Source: Mesorhizobium silamurunense (GTDB lineage: Bacteria > Pseudomonadota > Alphaproteobacteria > Rhizobiales > Rhizobiaceae). From it: a stretch of DNA of 64,000 bases. Made by a program: the position numbers and the translations under genes. This document shows positions 1 through 9,939 of this stretch, one piece after another (positions within the stretch are counted from its first letter, which is position 1; each line of letters starts with the position of its first letter). The stretch is taken from positions 1-64,000 of the forward strand of contig NZ_JHQR01000061.1 in NCBI RefSeq assembly GCF_014843825.1. The letters run 5' to 3'. The notes under the pieces are model-generated. The model had not been told where the DNA came from and did not search any database. It saw nothing but the letters and a program-made list of their open reading frames with translations.

Positions 1-9
1 CACCAAGTG

Positions 10-426
10 TTAGATTCCATCCACTAGCATGTCATCCTCCATGTCATCCTCGATCTCGCGCCGCGAAATCAATGCTCGCGGCATTTGCGCCTGCGACGTC
101 GTCGGGCGCGTAAACGCTCTCGGCAAATAGCATTGTCGCCCGAGCCGTCGTTGACCAGGACCAGCGTCTTCTCCCCGCAGGCCGCGGCGTAATCGGCGAG
201 CTGGCCTGCGCGCGGGAGGCCACGCATTGAAGCGCTGCAAGGCGTTGACAGAGATAATCGAGACGCCGACCTCGGTGGCGGCAGACCGGACTTCCGCAGC
301 CGGCATGCCGCTTGCTATAGGATTGCTGAAAAGGCCTTGGTCACGGGCAAGCGCAAAAAAGGTCCGAACATCAAGTCGTGGCGCCGCCATGTAGTTGAAT
401 GCAAAGCGAGGCGATACCTGACGCAT
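10..426 (-). pseudogene. Decayed TIM-barrel sugar-isomerase-like gene
   Basis: The first 50 or so codons closely match the intact TIM-barrel gene at 4237-5031 (shared stretches include FFALARDQGL, SGMPAA and ISVNALQRFN). A short deletion (DQGL-FSNP against DQGLTDVLFSN) and later frameshifts then destroy the match, and the window edge cuts the rest. The upstream 150 bases are also a copy, in inverted orientation, of the sequence before the intact gene. It is therefore a non-functional inverted duplicate, not an independent gene. Confidence 0.8.
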
Positions 427-589
427 GGCTTGGCTCTCCTTCGTTGAAGTGTGGCCCCGTTCTAGGCTTCTGCCGGGCGCAACCGCACGTTGATTCAGCA
501 GACCGGAATGAGGGTTGCCAGTCAACCGAGCTTTCTTTCATTTGTGACAGGAAACTCAACGCCCATGATAGAATTCCCTCAGAGCTATC

Positions 590-800
590 TGTCGTCGAGC
601 AGATAGAAGTCGAACAACACCCATGTCGCCCCAGCGTCTCCGCGGTGTTTGGCGCAATGACCGTGCAGAGGTGTTGCGTGGCTGTGCCGTTCGCCATCAC
701 CGTGAAGTGATCGGAAGCGGCATCCGGACCCGACGACACGGTCGGCTCGCCGGCGTTGCTCGCGACAACCGTCATTGGGTCAATGTGAAGATGTGGACGA
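590..800 (-). pseudogene. Relic of LacI-family regulator 3' end
   Basis: Read on the minus strand, this stretch resembles the last 60 or so codons of the intact LacI regulator at 3047-4078. The DNA around its stop (GGAGACGCTGGGGC, then TTCGACTTCTATCTG) aligns with GGAGACGCCGGGGC and TTCGACATCCATCTG at 4021-4065. The translated segment HFTVMANGTATQHLC parallels NIITMAVATPLHRLC. It lies upstream of the decayed TIM-barrel copy, so the regulator/TIM-barrel pair was duplicated as a unit in inverted orientation. How far the similarity runs beyond 800 cannot be judged by eye. Confidence 0.5.
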
Positions 801-1403
801 GGCGATGTCGCAAAGCTTGTCGCAAGCGCGGCTTCCTTGGCAGTGCCTCGGACTATAAGCATCTCTTGAACCGCACCGTCGCGGTCAGGCCCACCGGAAG
901 CCATCTGTGCCTTTCGACGTCTCCTTTCAAACTGTCGATTGCGGGGATGGCAAGAGCACGCTCGCGTAGAGAATACTACGCTCTGGTGCCGGCAACGCGG
1001 CCCGTCCCAAAGACGACAAAACCGAGGGGGCCACCAAGAAGTGTGAGCAAAACCGCACGCCAGAGAGGTCGACCGGCGGCCGATCTGCCAGGGAACATCA
1101 AAAGGCGAGCTGCTGTAAGGCGCCGTTGTCACTCCCGTCATGTGCCACCGCATTCTTCAGACCCGACCGCTATGGCGAACCTTAGTGTGGAATTCCGCCC
1201 CGAGTGAAGGCAGCCGGTGCGGAAATCCGCACATGGCCACTGGCGCGAGATGACCGAAACCGGGAAAGGGCGTGACTGGCGCAGGTCCTCATTTTGGCAC
1301 GGCACTTGCGGCCGGCATGGCAGCAGCGTTCGACCGGAGCGCCGCGATGGGAGAAGCCTGGGATGGGAAGAAGAGCCCGGCCCCTATCCGGTTGGGGAGA
1401 GAA
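801..1403. other. No recognisable gene before dctA
   Basis: Long open frames exist here on both strands, but none resembles a known family. Part may be further decayed LacI sequence on the minus strand. A purine-rich GGGGAGA at 1394-1400 lies just before the dctA start. Confidence 0.4.
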
Positions 1404-2702
1404 ATGGTGTTAGCTCCACATGTCCGCAGCGCGGGCGCCGCGCCTCGCAAGGCCTTCTACGCCAAGCCTTACGTGCAGGTGCTTGCCGCCATCGCCCTTG
1501 GCGTCGCCCTCGGCCATTTCTATCCGGGGATCGGCGAAAGCGTGAAGCCGCTCGGTGATGCCTTCATCAAGCTTGTCAAGATGATCATCGCGCCTGTCAT
1601 CTTCCTGACAATTGCGACCGGCATCGCCGGCATGAACGATCTCCAGAAGGTTGGCCGAGTTGCCGGCAAGGCGATGGTCTATTTCCTCACCTTCTCGACG
1701 CTGGCACTGATCGTGGGCCTTGTCGTCGCCAATGTCGTTCAGCCTGGCGCCGGCCTCAACATCGATCCGGCCTCGCTCGATGTCCAGGCCGTGAATAGCT
1801 ATGCCGCAAAGGCCCACGAGCAGTCCCTCACCGGCTTCCTGATGAACATCATCCCGCCAACGATCGTCGGTGCCTTTGCGCAAGGCGACATCCTGCAGGT
1901 CCTGTTCTTCTCGGTTCTGTTCGGTATCGCCCTGGCCATGGTCGGAGAGACGGGCAAGCCTGTCGTTTCCTTCCTTCAGGCGCTGATCGCCCCCATTTTC
2001 AAGCTCGTCAGCCTGCTGATGAAGGCCGCCCCGATCGGCGCTTTCGGCGCCATGGCCTTCACGACCGGCAAATATGGCATCGGGTCGATCGTCAACCTCG
2101 CGATGCTGGTCGCGACGTTCTATTTCACCGCCTTCCTCTTCGTGTTCGGCGTTCTCGGCGCAGTCTGTCGTTACAACGGCTTCTCGATCTTTTCTCTCAT
2201 CCGCTACATCAAGGAAGAGCTGCTGCTTGTGCTCGCAACGTCCTCCTCGGAGGCCGCGCTGCCCTCGCTCATGGAGAAGATGGAGAAGGCCGGCGCCAAG
2301 CGTTCGGTCGTGGGTCTCGTCATCCCGACCGGATATTCCTTCAATCTGGACGGCACCAATATCTACATGACGCTGGCGGCCCTCTTCATCGCCCAGGCGA
2401 CGAACACCGATCTGTCGATTGGCGATCAGGTCCTCCTGCTGCTCGTTGCGATGCTTTCCTCGAAGGGTGCAGCAGGTGTAACAGGTGCGGGATTCATCAC
2501 GCTGGCCGCTACGCTCGCCGTAGTACCCAGCGTTCCCGTTGCTGGCATGGCGCTGATCCTTGGCGTCGACCGCTTCATGTCCGAATGCCGGGCGCTGACG
2601 AATGTCGTCGGCAACGCGGTGGCATCGCTCGTCGTCGCCCGCTGGGAAGGCGAATTGGATCAAGCGCAGATGAAAGCCACCTTCTGCGGTCATCGAGTTT
2701 GA
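1404..2702 (+). CDS. dctA: C4-dicarboxylate transporter DctA
   Basis: Inner-membrane proton/sodium symporter for succinate, fumarate and malate of the DAACS (SLC1-like) family, the main carbon supply route of nitrogen-fixing bacteroids. The protein of about 432 residues has the usual run of hydrophobic helices, the serine-rich hairpin motif [10 protein letters not shown], the substrate-site segment [17 protein letters not shown] and the [10 protein letters not shown] region of the last helix. I chose ATG 1404 because the protein then starts close to the family's usual N-terminus and follows GGGGAGA; the frame is open back to 1272. No dctB/dctD lies nearby, so its regulators are elsewhere. It stands between the two inverted copies of the LacI/TIM-barrel pair. 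The C-terminus (CGHRV) is shorter than usual by a few residues. Confidence 0.93.
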   Translation: MVLAPHVRSAGAAPRKAFYAKPYVQVLAAIALGVALGHFYPGIGESVKPLGDAFIKLVKMIIAPVIFLTIATGIAGMNDLQKVGRVAGKAMVYFLTFSTLALIVGLVVANVVQPGAGLNIDPASLDVQAVNSYAAKAHEQSLTGFLMNIIPPTIVGAFAQGDILQVLFFSVLFGIALAMVGETGKPVVSFLQALIAPIFKLVSLLMKAAPIGAFGAMAFTTGKYGIGSIVNLAMLVATFYFTAFLFVFGVLGAVCRYNGFSIFSLIRYIKEELLLVLATSSSEAALPSLMEKMEKAGAKRSVVGLVIPTGYSFNLDGTNIYMTLAALFIAQATNTDLSIGDQVLLLLVAMLSSKGAAGVTGAGFITLAATLAVVPSVPVAGMALILGVDRFMSECRALTNVVGNAVASLVVARWEGELDQAQMKATFCGHRV

Positions 2703-3046
2703 TGGGCATTAAATCGGCCACGCCCGCCGAGTAAGTCACAGCTTCGCGACCTATTAAGTCGCCGGGCTGGTCACAAGCACCGAACGATCGGCTCGCAGGC
2801 TTGAAACAGCACCTCACGGGGCGATGAAATCAGAAGCGCTAAATGCGGTAAGTGCAAAATTAGGGGCTCTCTAAGCAAACGACCTGTACATCGATACGCG
2901 CCCGGCTACGCTTGGATTGCTGTTCGTCGCATACGCCGTCGATCATGGAGTATGCGGACATCTTCACTCTGCCGCCCGGAACCTTCGCCGAGACGCGCTG
3001 GATGACAGAGGGTCACCTGGCGTTGAAACAAATCAGAATTGGACCC
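2703..3046. other. Intergenic, dctA to LacI regulator
   Basis: No gene is visible. A small hairpin (GCGAC-ctattaa-GTCGC, about 2746-2762) lies 45 bases after the dctA stop; it lacks a T-tract, so it is at best a weak terminator. Confidence 0.35.
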
Positions 3047-4078
3047 ATGACCAAGCGCCCCACAATTACCGATATCGCCCGCGAAGCCGGAGTCAGCGTG
3101 GCAACGGTCGATCGCGTTCTGAACGCTCGTCATCCGGTGCGGGACGAGACTGCGCGGCGGGTCCACGAGGCCGCCCACGCCATCGGCTATCATGCTGCCG
3201 GTCTCATCAAGCAGCGCTTGCAGCGGGACCTGCCGCGCTATCGGCTGGGCTTCATCTTGAGAAAACCGGCCCAGCATTTCTACCAAGACTTCGCGCGCGA
3301 GGTCGAAGCGTCGGTTAGTTTGGCCCAGTCCTTCCACGGCATTCCGCTCATCGAATTCGCGCCGTCAAATGTCCCGGGTGACCTGATTGCGCTGCTTGAG
3401 GATTTGGGCGCGCGCTGCCACGCTATTGCCATGGTGGCACCGGACCACCCGAAGATTACAGCAGCGGTAGAGGAGCTCAAGGCCAAAGGCATTCCGGTTT
3501 TCTCGCTGCTTTCGGACTTCGCCGCCGGCGTGCGTCAGGGCTATATCGGCCTTAACAACCGCAAGGTGGGGCGAACGGCCGCTTGGATGCTTTCCAAGAT
3601 CGCAAAACGGCCCGGAAAGGTGGCGGTGTTTGTCGGCAGCCACCGTTTCCAAGGGCACGAGCTCCGGGACCTCGGCTTTCGTTCCTATTGCCGTGAGAAC
3701 GCGCCGACATTCGAGGTGCTCGATCCGCTCGTGAACCTAGAGAAACGGCAGATCACCTACGAATCGACACTCGATCTCATGCAGAGGGAACCCGAGCTCG
3801 TCGGCTTCTATGTGGCCGGCGGGGGCATGGAGGGCGCCATCACTGCGCTCCGGGAAGAGGGTAAAGGTCAGAATCTCGTCGCGATCGTGAATGAAATCAC
3901 GCCGGAGTCACGGGCGGCGCTCGCAGATAATATCATCACGATGGCTGTCGCCACGCCACTGCATCGGCTTTGCCAGGAGCTGATGACGCTGATGGCGCGG
4001 GCCATCGAGACCGGCACGGTGGAGACGCCGGGGCAGACATTTCTGCCGTTCGACATCCATCTGCCGGAAAATATATGA
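3047..4078 (+). CDS. LacI-family transcriptional regulator
   Basis: DNA-binding repressor/activator of 343 residues. Residues 4-30 form the LacI helix-turn-helix (ITDIAREAGVSVATVDRVLNA). The rest is a periplasmic-binding-protein-like sugar sensor; the VDRVLN variant is common among regulators with ribose- or inositol-type sensor domains. Start ATG 3047 puts the helix-turn-helix at the very N-terminus, as is normal; the frame is open upstream to 2912. It is followed on the same strand, after 158 bases, by a TIM-barrel sugar-isomerase-like gene, so the effector is probably a sugar, inositol or inosamine. That the pair acts in polyol or rhizopine catabolism is an inference from family types only. 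Confidence 0.85.
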   Translation: MTKRPTITDIAREAGVSVATVDRVLNARHPVRDETARRVHEAAHAIGYHAAGLIKQRLQRDLPRYRLGFILRKPAQHFYQDFAREVEASVSLAQSFHGIPLIEFAPSNVPGDLIALLEDLGARCHAIAMVAPDHPKITAAVEELKAKGIPVFSLLSDFAAGVRQGYIGLNNRKVGRTAAWMLSKIAKRPGKVAVFVGSHRFQGHELRDLGFRSYCRENAPTFEVLDPLVNLEKRQITYESTLDLMQREPELVGFYVAGGGMEGAITALREEGKGQNLVAIVNEITPESRAALADNIITMAVATPLHRLCQELMTLMARAIETGTVETPGQTFLPFDIHLPENI

Positions 4079-4236
4079 AGACTGATGGATTCTATCATAG
4101 GCGTCGAGTTTCCTTTCACAAATGAAAGAAAGCTCGATTGACTATCATTCCGGTCTGTTGAATCAACGAGCGCCTCGCGGCAGGAGCCGAACAGCTGAGA
4201 ACGGCGGTCGCACTTCATGAAAGGAAAACCCAAGCC

Positions 4237-5031
4237 ATGCGCCAGGCATCGCCCCGCTTTGCGCTCGACCACTTGGCGGGCTCCCGACTTGATGTTCGGG
4301 CATTTTTCGCGCTTGCCCGCGACCAGGGTCTGACCGACGTTCTGTTCAGCAATTCTTTTGCTACTGGCATGCCGGCTGCGGACGTCCGGTCTGCCGCCGC
4401 TGAGGCGGGCGTTACGATTATCTCTGTCAACGCCTTGCAGCGCTTCAATGAGTGGACTCCCGCGCGTCAGGCCGAGGCGAGCAATCTCGCCGATTATGCA
4501 GCTGACTGCGGGGCGAAGGCGCTCGTGCTGGTGCCGGTCAATGACGGTTCGTGTTTCGCGAACGGCGAGCGCCCCGGGAACCTGCCCGTCGCCTTAAGCG
4601 CGCTCAAGCCGATCCTCCAGTCGCGCGGTTTGATCGGTCTTGTCGAGCCGCTGGGCTTCCGGACCTGCTCGCTGCGATCGAAGGAGGAAGCGGCTAAGGC
4701 CATTACCGCGGTTGATGGCAAGTCCGCCTTCCGCCTCGTGCACGACACCTTTCACCACACACTCGCCGGGGAGACTTTCTTCTCCTGCGAGTTGACCGGT
4801 CTCGTGCACATTTCAGGTGTGAACGATCCGACCTTCTGGGTTTACCCGGATCGCGTCCTGGGAGGTTCCGACAATGGCAGCCAAATCCGGGCGCTGCTTG
4901 ATGGCGGCTATGCCGGTCCCTTCTCGTTCGAGCTAGTCGAGGAAGTCCACGCGCTGGACGACCTCGCAGGCACACTTGCCGCCAGCATCGATCTCATCCG
5001 ACACGAGCTATTGACGCGAGTGCCGGTGTGA
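4237..5031 (+). CDS. Xylose-isomerase-like TIM-barrel protein
   Basis: Cytoplasmic protein of 264 residues resembling the AP-endonuclease-2/IolE-IolI superfamily of sugar isomerases, dehydratases and epimerases. Typical barrel segments are visible: FFALARDQGL, ISVNALQRF, LVLVPVN (third strand), GLVEPLGF with the Glu of a metal site, RLVHDTFHH with Asp/His, LVHISGV, and PFSFELVEE with the final Glu. It follows the LacI regulator at 3047-4078 and is likely its target. Alternatives are an inosose isomerase or a MocC-like rhizopine-catabolism protein; the exact substrate cannot be read from the sequence. Its 3' end is the start of the sequence repeated at about 8660, and a decayed inverted copy lies at 10-426. 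Confidence 0.75.
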   Translation: MRQASPRFALDHLAGSRLDVRAFFALARDQGLTDVLFSNSFATGMPAADVRSAAAEAGVTIISVNALQRFNEWTPARQAEASNLADYAADCGAKALVLVPVNDGSCFANGERPGNLPVALSALKPILQSRGLIGLVEPLGFRTCSLRSKEEAAKAITAVDGKSAFRLVHDTFHHTLAGETFFSCELTGLVHISGVNDPTFWVYPDRVLGGSDNGSQIRALLDGGYAGPFSFELVEEVHALDDLAGTLAASIDLIRHELLTRVPV

Positions 5032-5045
5032 GGCGCTGGGCAGAT

Positions 5046-5990
5046 TTAGGAGCGGCCGCGACGTCCCGGGGTCTTGCTTGGAGTAGCCATGCGGGACGCC
5101 TCCTGCAACAGTATCTCCCGCATCCAGATGCTTGCCGGATCACTGTTGTGAAGGGCCGGCCATTGGACGGCTTCGGTAAATGCGGGAAGTGGCAGCGGAA
5201 GGTCGACGATCCGCAGGGGGAACGTTTTTTCGAAATGCTTGACCAGCCGGAAGGGCATGGTCGCTATACGAGCTGTGCCTGAGACCATAGGCGGTATCAT
5301 GCTGAAGCCTTGGACGGCGACCTCGACACGTCGCTTAAGACCATGCTCAATCAAAAACCATTCCTCGATGGAGGGCTTCTGCATACGCCCGAACTTAACC
5401 GCAACGTGCCTCATCGACATGTATCTCTCGAATGTAAGCTGCCGTGGCAGCTGCTTGTTCGTAGGGCAGCCCACGCACACGAGCGTCTCGTCGAACAGCG
5501 CCATTCTTGGATGCGCGCTCGACATGAACAATTCCGGAAGAATTAGAAAATCGACATCACCACGCCGGAGAAGCTCATCTGGGCTGTCGTCGAGAGGCAG
5601 CAATTCGAAGCTGACGCCGGGTGCTTCCCGTGCAACACGCTCCACGACCTTTTCAAAAAACACGAGTGTGACGAAATCGGAAACAATGATCCTGAAGCGG
5701 CGATCGGATTGAGCCGGGTTAAACGGATCCCAAGAAATAATCGAGCACTGGATGTGCAGCAGTGCGTCGCGAACTGCGGGGGCGAGTGCTTCCGCACGCG
5801 GTGTCAGAATGCGTTCACGGCCGCTCATCGAAAATAGTTCATCGTGGAAAAAGTCACGCAGCCGGGCGACGGCCGCACTCATGGCCGGCTGACTTAGGTT
5901 GATGCGGCGTGCCGCCGCCGTGAGGCCGCGCTCGCTCAGCAGCGCGTCGAGCACGACGAGAAGGTTCAGATCAAGCCCTTTGAAACGCAT
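5046..5990 (-). CDS. nodD: NodD, LysR-type flavonoid-responsive activator (copy 1)
   Basis: Transcriptional activator that binds nod boxes and, with plant flavonoids, turns on nod genes. The 314 residues start with the NodD-typical [18 protein letters not shown] and a LysR helix-turn-helix ([22 protein letters not shown], residues about 23-45). The ligand domain carries the family segments [19 protein letters not shown] and [14 protein letters not shown]. It is transcribed away from nod box 1 (6000-6047), the classical divergent arrangement. It differs from copy 2 (8689-9633) by 20 of 314 residues, several in the effector domain (PTN/AAN, GTAR/GTDR, MQKP/MLKP), so the two may respond to different inducers. 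It converges on the TIM-barrel gene with 14 bases between stops. Confidence 0.96.
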   Translation of the reverse strand: MRFKGLDLNLLVVLDALLSERGLTAAARRINLSQPAMSAAVARLRDFFHDELFSMSGRERILTPRAEALAPAVRDALLHIQCSIISWDPFNPAQSDRRFRIIVSDFVTLVFFEKVVERVAREAPGVSFELLPLDDSPDELLRRGDVDFLILPELFMSSAHPRMALFDETLVCVGCPTNKQLPRQLTFERYMSMRHVAVKFGRMQKPSIEEWFLIEHGLKRRVEVAVQGFSMIPPMVSGTARIATMPFRLVKHFEKTFPLRIVDLPLPLPAFTEAVQWPALHNSDPASIWMREILLQEASRMATPSKTPGRRGRS

Positions 5991-5999
5991 GTCTTAGGT

Positions 6000-6047
6000 A
6001 TCCATAGCGTGAATGCGTTTCATCGAAACAAACGATTTTATCAATCT
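6000..6047 (+). promoter_or_regulatory. nod box 1 (nodA'B' relic, nodFE)
   Basis: Matches the 47-49 bp nod box: ATCCATAGCGTGAATG, six variable bases, then ATCGAAACAAACGATTTTATCAATC. It lies 10 bases from the nodD1 start codon and points to the plus strand. The first functional genes downstream are nodF and nodE, about 590 bases away beyond a nodA/nodB relic. Confidence 0.92.
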
Positions 6048-6151
6048 TCCTAAATCCTACATTGACAACAGCATCTGACGCGCACCGATCACCCACTGCC
6101 TCTATCGCGTGACGAGTGCGTTAAAAAGAGCCCGAAAGGAGAAATCTTTCC

Positions 6152-6510
6152 ATGCGCTCCGACGCGCGGTGGCGGTGGAGGTTGTGCTGGGAAAACGAGT
6201 TGCAACTGGCCGACCATGTCGAACTCTCCGATTTCTTCCGAAAGACCTATGGACGGACTGGCGCCTTCGACGCGAAGCCGTTCGAAGGCGGCCGCAGTTG
6301 GGCCGGTGCGAGGCCGGAATTCCGTACAATCGGCTACGACGCGCACGGCATAGCGCCCACATTGGCATGCTGCGCCGCTTCATCATGATTGGCTAGATCG
6401 GACACGGTCCCAATCAACTTTGCACACCGGAGATGCTCGATGTGCTGGCGCAACATCGGGTGCCCGCGGCGTTCTTCGTCATCGTGCCTACGCCGCAGAC
6501 CAGCCCAAAC
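6152..6510 (+). pseudogene. nodA: nodA'-nodB' fusion relic
   Basis: The first 68 or so codons match nodA at 9940-10530 ([30 protein letters not shown]), with a 6-base duplication near the start giving RWRWRLC. A one-base deletion near 6353 shifts the frame. At about 6398 the sequence jumps to the early part of nodB (DNA matching 10611-10705, from the TFDDGP motif to TFFVIGTY) before losing similarity. The internal deletion removed about two thirds of nodA and the start of nodB. It now acts only as leader for nodFE. Confidence 0.88.
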
Positions 6511-6633
6511 TCATCCGGTCTCCCTAAGCAGTTGGTCTTGGTGAGCCGCACAAGCTGGTGAGGGGCAATTTTCGCAACACGGCGCGGCTCAGGCATTGAG
6601 CCAGGTCGAAAACGCAAGCTGGAAAGGAACAAG

Positions 6634-6912
6634 ATGGCTGATCAACTGACCAACGAAATAATCGCAATGATCAAGAAGCGCGCCGCATCGGAGGGCGGCA
6701 ACATAGCGCCTGCCTCGGGCGGCGAGATAACGGCTGCCACGGGACTGACTTCGCTCGGTATCGATTCACTGGGATTGGCGGACGTTCTCTGGGACCTCGA
6801 GCAGGCCTACGGCATCAAGATCGAGATGAATACGTCCGAGGCCTGGTCGGATCTCCAGAATGTCGGCGACATGGTGGAAGCCGTGCGCGGCTTGCTCGCC
6901 AAGGGGGCGTGA
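6634..6912 (+). CDS. nodF: NodF, specialised acyl carrier protein
   Basis: Acyl carrier protein of 92 residues that carries the growing host-specific polyunsaturated acyl chain of the Nod factor. The phosphopantetheine site is in LGIDSLGL, with Ser45 as the attachment residue. NodF-like features are the length, the [17 protein letters not shown] start and the weak similarity to housekeeping AcpP outside the helix II region. The stop codon directly abuts the nodE ATG, so the two are translationally coupled. Start ATG 6634 follows GGAAAGGAA. Transcription probably begins at nod box 1. Confidence 0.93.
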   Translation: MADQLTNEIIAMIKKRAASEGGNIAPASGGEITAATGLTSLGIDSLGLADVLWDLEQAYGIKIEMNTSEAWSDLQNVGDMVEAVRGLLAKGA

Positions 6913-8118
6913 ATGGACAGGCGCGTCGTGATTACTGGGATCGGCGGGCTTTGCGGGCTTGGGACCGACGCCGCCGCCATTTGGAGAGAGATGCGCGAAG
7001 GCCGCTCCGCCATCGGCCCAATCGTCAACTCCGAGCTCCATGAATTGCGGGTCAGGATCGGCGCCGAGATCAAGGCGTTGCCGGAGCACGACATCGACCG
7101 CGGGCGGCTCGTCTCCATGGACCGCTTCAGCTTGCTCGCCGTGCTTGCAGCGCACGAAGCCATGCAACAGGCCGGACTTTCCTGCGATGAAGGAAATCCC
7201 TATCGCTTCGGTGCGACGGTGGGCGTTGGCGGCTGCGGCTGGGATACGATCGAGCAAACCTACCGCGCCATGCTTCTCGGCGGTAAGCGTGCCGCCCTCT
7301 TGACTGTACCCAAGACGATGCCGGGCGCCGCCGCCAGCCAGGTCAGCATGAATCTCGGCCTGCGCGGGCCGGTCTTCGGCGTCACGTCCGCCTGTGCATC
7401 GTCCAACCATGCGATTGCCTCCGCGGTGGACCAGATCAGGCTCGGCCGGGCCGACGTGATGCTTGCCGGCGGCAGCGAAGCGCCGCTCATATGGGGTGTG
7501 CTGAAGGCATGGGAATCGATCCGCGTGCTTTCGCCCGATACTTGCCGGCCCTTCTCCGCCGACAGACAGGGACTGGTGCTCGCCGAGGGTTCGGGCATGG
7601 CCGTGCTGGAAAGCTATGAGCATGCCGCCGGGCGTGGTGCCACGATCCTTGCCGAGATCGCCGGCATCGGCCTTTCCGCCGATGCCTCCGACATCGTCGC
7701 GCCGACTGTCGAGGGGCCGGAGGCAGCAATGCGCGCCTGCCTTGCCGAGGCCGGCCTCAATGCCGAGGATGTCGACTATCTCAACGCCCACGGCACCGGC
7801 ACCAAGGCCAACGATCAGATCGAGACGGCGGCGATCAAGCGCGTCTTCGGTCAGCACGCCTATTCAATGTCCATCTCTTCTACCAAGTCCATGCACGCGC
7901 ATTGCCTCGGCGCGTCCGGCGCGATCGAAATGATCGCCTGCGTGATGGCGATCCGCGAGGGCGTCGTGCCGCCGACGGCCAATTATCGTGAGCTGGACCC
8001 CGATTGCGATCTCGACGTCACGCCCAATGTGCCACGCGAGCGCAAGGTGCGCGTGGCACTGAGCAACTCCTTCGCGTTTGGCGGCACGAACGCGGTTCTG
8101 GCATTCAGGCAGGTGTAG
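6913..8118 (+). CDS. nodE: NodE, beta-ketoacyl-ACP synthase for Nod-factor acyl chain
   Basis: Condensing enzyme of the KAS II/FabF family (401 residues) that with NodF makes the alpha,beta-unsaturated fatty acyl group determining host range in galegoid-clade symbioses. The catalytic triad is visible: Cys161 in TSACASS, His293 in [11 protein letters not shown] and His330 in [10 protein letters not shown]; the C-terminal glycine-rich [12 protein letters not shown] is also intact. NodE is thought to act at the inner membrane; here hydrophobic stretches are moderate. Third-position G/C is high compared with nodABC. Immediately after the stop lies a short relic of a nodD 3' end. Confidence 0.95.
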   Translation: MDRRVVITGIGGLCGLGTDAAAIWREMREGRSAIGPIVNSELHELRVRIGAEIKALPEHDIDRGRLVSMDRFSLLAVLAAHEAMQQAGLSCDEGNPYRFGATVGVGGCGWDTIEQTYRAMLLGGKRAALLTVPKTMPGAAASQVSMNLGLRGPVFGVTSACASSNHAIASAVDQIRLGRADVMLAGGSEAPLIWGVLKAWESIRVLSPDTCRPFSADRQGLVLAEGSGMAVLESYEHAAGRGATILAEIAGIGLSADASDIVAPTVEGPEAAMRACLAEAGLNAEDVDYLNAHGTGTKANDQIETAAIKRVFGQHAYSMSISSTKSMHAHCLGASGAIEMIACVMAIREGVVPPTANYRELDPDCDLDVTPNVPRERKVRVALSNSFAFGGTNAVLAFRQV

Positions 8119-8165
8119 CCATGCGAGATGCCTCCTCCAACATCTCGGATCCAGATGCTTGTGCT
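8116..8165 (-). pseudogene. Relic of a nodD 3' end
   Basis: TAGCCATGCGAGATGCCTCC and the following GATCCAGATGCTTG match the nodD 3' coding region at 5083-5133 and 8727-8776 with a few changes and a small gap. It begins at the nodE stop codon. A third nodD copy once abutted nodE and was removed, or the junction formed by recombination between repeats. Confidence 0.7.
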
Positions 8166-8659
8166 CGGACGTGCTGCTACCCCTCAAGGTAAGCGAGCCC
8201 TGCGGGTTTGGCTCGAGGGTCCAAACTTAACGCGACTTATGTCGGGACGGCCCAGGGCCGGCCCTAGGATAGCTATAGGCGCGCCAAGAAGCCACCGATG
8301 GTCCTGGCCCGAGATCGTGCATGAGATGGCCCCTCATTGTGGGCCATCGGGCGAGGGCCTCGCCATCAAAGCGGTCTCGGGCCAACATGCGACCCAGCGC
8401 CGAGGGCGGAGCCACGGTGGGGAACTCCCGTCGGTGATTATGTGCCGAGCCAGTCCGCCCGGCGCCCGTTCCGCATAACTCCGCTCCTAGACCAAGGCCA
8501 GAGCTGAAGACACGGAAGGCGGTACCCAACCCACGGATGAGAGTCTGATCAACCGTCGTTCTGAGCTCCACTTCTCGCCGCGTGCAGCTTCAGCCGATCC
8601 GACCGCTCGCAACACCTGCCGAGCAGCCGATCTCTCGACCTCAGTCTTGATAGGGAACA
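8166..8659. other. No recognisable gene, nodE to nodD2
   Basis: About 490 bases without a family match on either strand. Similarity to the region before nodD1 resumes at about 8655-8660 (GTGAGGCGCTGAGTAAATCTAGGAGC against GTGAGGCGCTGGGCAGATTTAGGAGC at 5028), which marks the left edge of the direct repeat. Confidence 0.5.
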
Positions 8660-8688
8660 TGAGAGTCGGCGTGAGGCGCTGAGTAAAT

Positions 8689-9633
8689 CTAGGAGCGCGT
8701 ACGACGTCCCGGGGTCTTGCTTGGAGTAGCCATGCGGGACGCCTCCTGCAACATTATCTCCCGCATCCAGATGCTTGCCGGATCGCTGTTGTGAAGGGCC
8801 GGCCATTGGAGGGTCTCGGTAAATCCGGGAAGTGGCAGCGGAAGGTCGACGATCTGCAGGGGGAACGTTTTTTCGAAATGCTTGACCAGCCGCAAGGGCA
8901 TGGTCGCTATACGATCTGTGCCTGACACCATCGGCGGGATCATGCTGAAGCCTTGGACGGCGACCTCGACACGTCTCTTAAGACCATGCTCAAGCAAAAA
9001 CCATTCCTCGATGGAGGGCTTCAGCATACGCCCGAACTTGACCACGACGTGCTTCATCGACATGTATCTCTCGAACGTAAGCTGCCGCGGCAGCTGTTTG
9101 TTCGCGGCGCAGCCCACGCACACGAGCGTTTCGTCGAACAGCGGCATTCTTGGATGCGCGCTCGACATGAACAATTCCGGAAGAATTAGAAAATCGACAT
9201 CACCGCGCCGGAGAAGCTCATCGGGGCTGTCGTCGAGAGGCAGCAATTCGAAGCTGACGGCGGGCGCTTCCCGTGCAACCCGCTCGACGACCTTTTCAAG
9301 AAACACGAGTGTGACGAAATCGGAAACAATGATCCTGAAGCGGCGATCGGATTGAGCCGGGTTAAACGGATCCCAAGAAATAATCGAGCTCTGGATGCGC
9401 TGGAGTGCGTCGCGAACGGCGGGGGCGAGTGCTTCCGCACGCGGTGTCAGAATGCGTTCGCGGCCGCTCATCGAAAATAGTTCATCGTGGAAAAAGTCAC
9501 GCAGCCGGGCGACGGCCGCACTCATGGCCGGCTGACTTAGGTTGATGCGGCGCGCCGCCGCCGTGAGGCCGCGCTCGCTCAGCAGCGCGTCGAGCACGAC
9601 GAGAAGGTTCAGATCGAGCCCTTTGAAACGCAT
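8689..9633 (-). CDS. nodD: NodD, LysR-type flavonoid-responsive activator (copy 2)
   Basis: Second full-length NodD of 314 residues, 94% identical by direct comparison to copy 1 and with the same LysR helix-turn-helix and ligand-domain motifs. It is divergent from nod box 2 and so sits directly before the complete nodABC operon. Substitutions against copy 1 cluster in the effector-binding half (PTN to AAN near residue 180, GTAR to [12 protein letters not shown] to LPGFTETL). The DNA is part of a direct repeat with 5020-6390. Either copy may be the flavonoid-responsive one; the sequence does not tell which. Confidence 0.96.
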   Translation of the reverse strand: MRFKGLDLNLLVVLDALLSERGLTAAARRINLSQPAMSAAVARLRDFFHDELFSMSGRERILTPRAEALAPAVRDALQRIQSSIISWDPFNPAQSDRRFRIIVSDFVTLVFLEKVVERVAREAPAVSFELLPLDDSPDELLRRGDVDFLILPELFMSSAHPRMPLFDETLVCVGCAANKQLPRQLTFERYMSMKHVVVKFGRMLKPSIEEWFLLEHGLKRRVEVAVQGFSMIPPMVSGTDRIATMPLRLVKHFEKTFPLQIVDLPLPLPGFTETLQWPALHNSDPASIWMREIMLQEASRMATPSKTPGRRTRS

Positions 9634-9642
9634 GTCTTAGCT

Positions 9643-9690
9643 ATCCATAGCGTGGATGCATTTCATTGAAACAAACGATTTTACCGATAT
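9643..9690 (+). promoter_or_regulatory. nod box 2 (nodABC operon)
   Basis: ATCCATAGCGTGGATG, spacer, ATTGAAACAAACGATTTTACC; closest match to the consensus apart from ATTG for ATCG. It lies 10 bases from nodD2 and 250 bases before nodA. Its 250-base leader resembles the leader between the nolK nod box and nolK. Confidence 0.93.
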
Positions 9691-9939
9691 TTCAGAACGT
9701 CGCATAGGGAGAATTCAAGGAAGCCCTAAAGGAAGTTTTTCAATGTTTGCGTTGGCTCCGAGGAGCATTTTCTGGCGCACGCCCTCAGGCGTGCGCCGAA
9801 CATCAACCGAGATCGCATGTCCATTGCGACTAGGTTCTTCGGTGATCCGCGCAAGCTACATCGCGTCGGCTCGACGCGAGAAGCTCCTCGATGCGTAGGC
9901 GCTTACCTCAAAAGATTCCAACAAACACGAGGTCTTTCT

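Noticed and set aside
371-1153. Minus-strand frame of 260 codons as an intact gene
   Set aside because: Only its middle part resembles the LacI regulator, in degraded form, and its 3' end runs in the wrong frame over the TIM-barrel relic; it is treated as relic.
1410-2693. Long minus-strand frame (427 codons) opposite dctA
   Set aside because: Composition is charged and repetitive as expected from the antisense of a membrane protein; dctA on the plus strand is certain.
6766-7857. Minus-strand frame of 363 codons opposite nodFE
   Set aside because: A shadow of high-G/C coding sequence; nodF and nodE have complete catalytic motifs on the other strand.
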